Shown here piece by piece: positions 63,314 to 64,000 of a stretch of 64,000 bases of DNA; the first letter of the stretch is position 1, and every line of letters starts with the position of its first letter. This stretch comes from Actinomycetota bacterium (GTDB lineage Bacteria; Actinomycetota; Actinomycetes; S36-B12; GCA-2699445), in assembly GCA_020438795.1 (NCBI GenBank), contig JAGQTY010000004.1, positions 21,941 through 85,940 of the forward strand. The letters run 5' to 3'. Both the position numbers and the translations under genes were made by a program. Under the pieces are notes generated by a model. The model worked only from the letters and a program-made list of their open reading frames with translations, ran no database searches and was not told where the DNA came from.

Positions 63314-64000
63314 GTGACTGAGACTGACGACACGTACCGCTCCACCATTGCGGCTCTGCCTGTCGGAGTGGTCGTGCAGGACGCGACTGGTGTGATCGTC
63401 GAGGTGAATCAAGCAGCTGAGGAGATACTCGGTCTCACAGCCGACCAGATGATGGGGATCACGTCCACGGATCCCACGTGGCGGACCGTGCACGAGGACG
63501 GATCACCCTGGCCGGGTGACAGCCATCCGATCTCCGTAGTGGTGCAGACGGGACAGCCCGTGCGGAGGGCGATCATGGGCGTCTACAAGCCCGATGACTC
63601 ACTGACGTGGATCCTCATCAACGCGGTCCCGGTCGGCGAACTCGGTTCCCCGGACTTCCGCGCGGTGGTGTCCTTCACCGATATCACCGAACAACGTGAG
63701 ATCGAGGCGGCGCTGAGCGAGTCGAACGCGGAGCTGAGGCGCTTCGCCTACGTCGCCTCGCATGACATGCAGGCCCCGCTGCGTCGCATCATCAGCTACT
63801 CCGACCTGCTCCGTGAAGAGGTCGAGGCCGGATCCGAGGCAGCAAATCTGGCCGGACTCCTGGCTCGCAACGCTCGATCCATGCGAGATGTTGTGCATGC
63901 TGTTCTCGAATACAGCCGTATCTCCGCCCCACAGCGGACCACGAACGTCAACGTCCGGCGACTGCTGCTGGCGGCACAGGAGCGGGCGGCAGCAGAATTG
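63314..64000 (+). CDS. PAS-containing histidine kinase, C-terminus cut by window end
   Basis: 229 residues visible from GTG 63314, running off the right edge. PAS domain about 8-125 (NQAAEEILGLTADQMMGITS, TGQPVRR), then a HisKA dimerisation helix with H-box LRRFAYVASHDMQAPLRRII (His150). The H-box type is that of phytochrome-like kinases. The ATPase domain is beyond the window. Transcribed with the single-domain response regulator; its PAS is strikingly similar to that of the diguanylate cyclase at 60990. Confidence 0.88.
   Translation, partial: MTETDDTYRSTIAALPVGVVVQDATGVIVEVNQAAEEILGLTADQMMGITSTDPTWRTVHEDGSPWPGDSHPISVVVQTGQPVRRAIMGVYKPDDSLTWILINAVPVGELGSPDFRAVVSFTDITEQREIEAALSESNAELRRFAYVASHDMQAPLRRIISYSDLLREEVEAGSEAANLAGLLARNARSMRDVVHAVLEYSRISAPQRTTNVNVRRLLLAAQERAAAEL

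Noticed and set aside
1..64000. Search for tRNA, rRNA, CRISPR, integrase, transposase and attachment sites
   Set aside because: None seen by eye in any gap between genes; gaps are short and mostly promoter-like. Running tRNAscan and Rfam models would settle small RNAs.

Overview
The window is high-GC, densely packed bacterial chromosome from an actinomycete-type organism (Actinomycetota). The evidence is the housekeeping order miaB - MT0933-like antitoxin - miaA - dapF - hflX - lexA - nrdR - nrdJ, the DUF3099, DUF4916-like and DUF2786 proteins, a LysM cell-division-suppressor-like gene divergent from lexA, an MmpL-type transporter, many GTG starts, and coding density above 90 percent. I found no rRNA, tRNA, CRISPR array, insertion sequence, integrase or phage gene. 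The content looks like core and niche-adaptive chromosome rather than a mobile island.

Layout. 1-4200: a small catabolic module with a UbiD decarboxylase (cut by the window edge), its UbiX flavin prenyltransferase, a divergent TetR regulator and a PrpF-type isomerase; three copies of TGAAT-N4-ATTCA tie it together. 4300-9500: B12-dependent ribonucleotide reductase with NrdR, then the SOS locus (LysM membrane protein divergent from lexA, with an SOS box inside a 42-bp palindrome). 9400-21300: DinG-like helicase, membrane GGDEF-EAL protein, hflX, dapF, a glycosyltransferase/PIG-L deacetylase divergent pair, miaA, an 11-residue-repeat antitoxin-like protein and miaB. 21300-24400: metallohydrolase/DUF2786 pair, an unknown small protein and a lipoprotein. 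24400-28200: degenerate Nudix protein - pta - ackA, every junction an ATGA overlap.

28300-36500: alpha/beta hydrolase, a double cNMP-binding/acyltransferase fusion, an AXE1-like esterase, a SpoU methyltransferase, an SPFH/NfeD pair, a truncated GluRS paralogue behind a small unknown gene, and a lone ABC ATPase. 36500-46650: YHYH lipoprotein downstream of an ECF sigma factor with fused zinc finger, DUF2892 membrane protein, lipid kinase, SerB-type phosphatase, SixA phosphatase, TldD/TldE protease pair, winged-helix protein and DUF3099 protein. 46650-56110: secreted cPLA2/phospholipase B-like enzyme, MmpL transporter, two lipoproteins, and a complete molybdate operon (HTH-TOBE regulator, modA, modB, modC).

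56250-64000: SURF1, then a compact glycosyltransferase - methyltransferase - terpene-cyclase-fold protein - methyltransferase locus that looks like an uncharacterised biosynthetic system. It is followed by a signalling block: PAS-GGDEF diguanylate cyclase with an I-site, a short-chain dehydrogenase lacking the catalytic Tyr, a single-domain response regulator, and a PAS histidine kinase cut by the window end. The most interesting loci are the 57-61 kb cluster, the TetR/UbiD regulon, the lexA palindrome, the cNMP-acyltransferase fusion and the ECF-zinc finger/YHYH pair.
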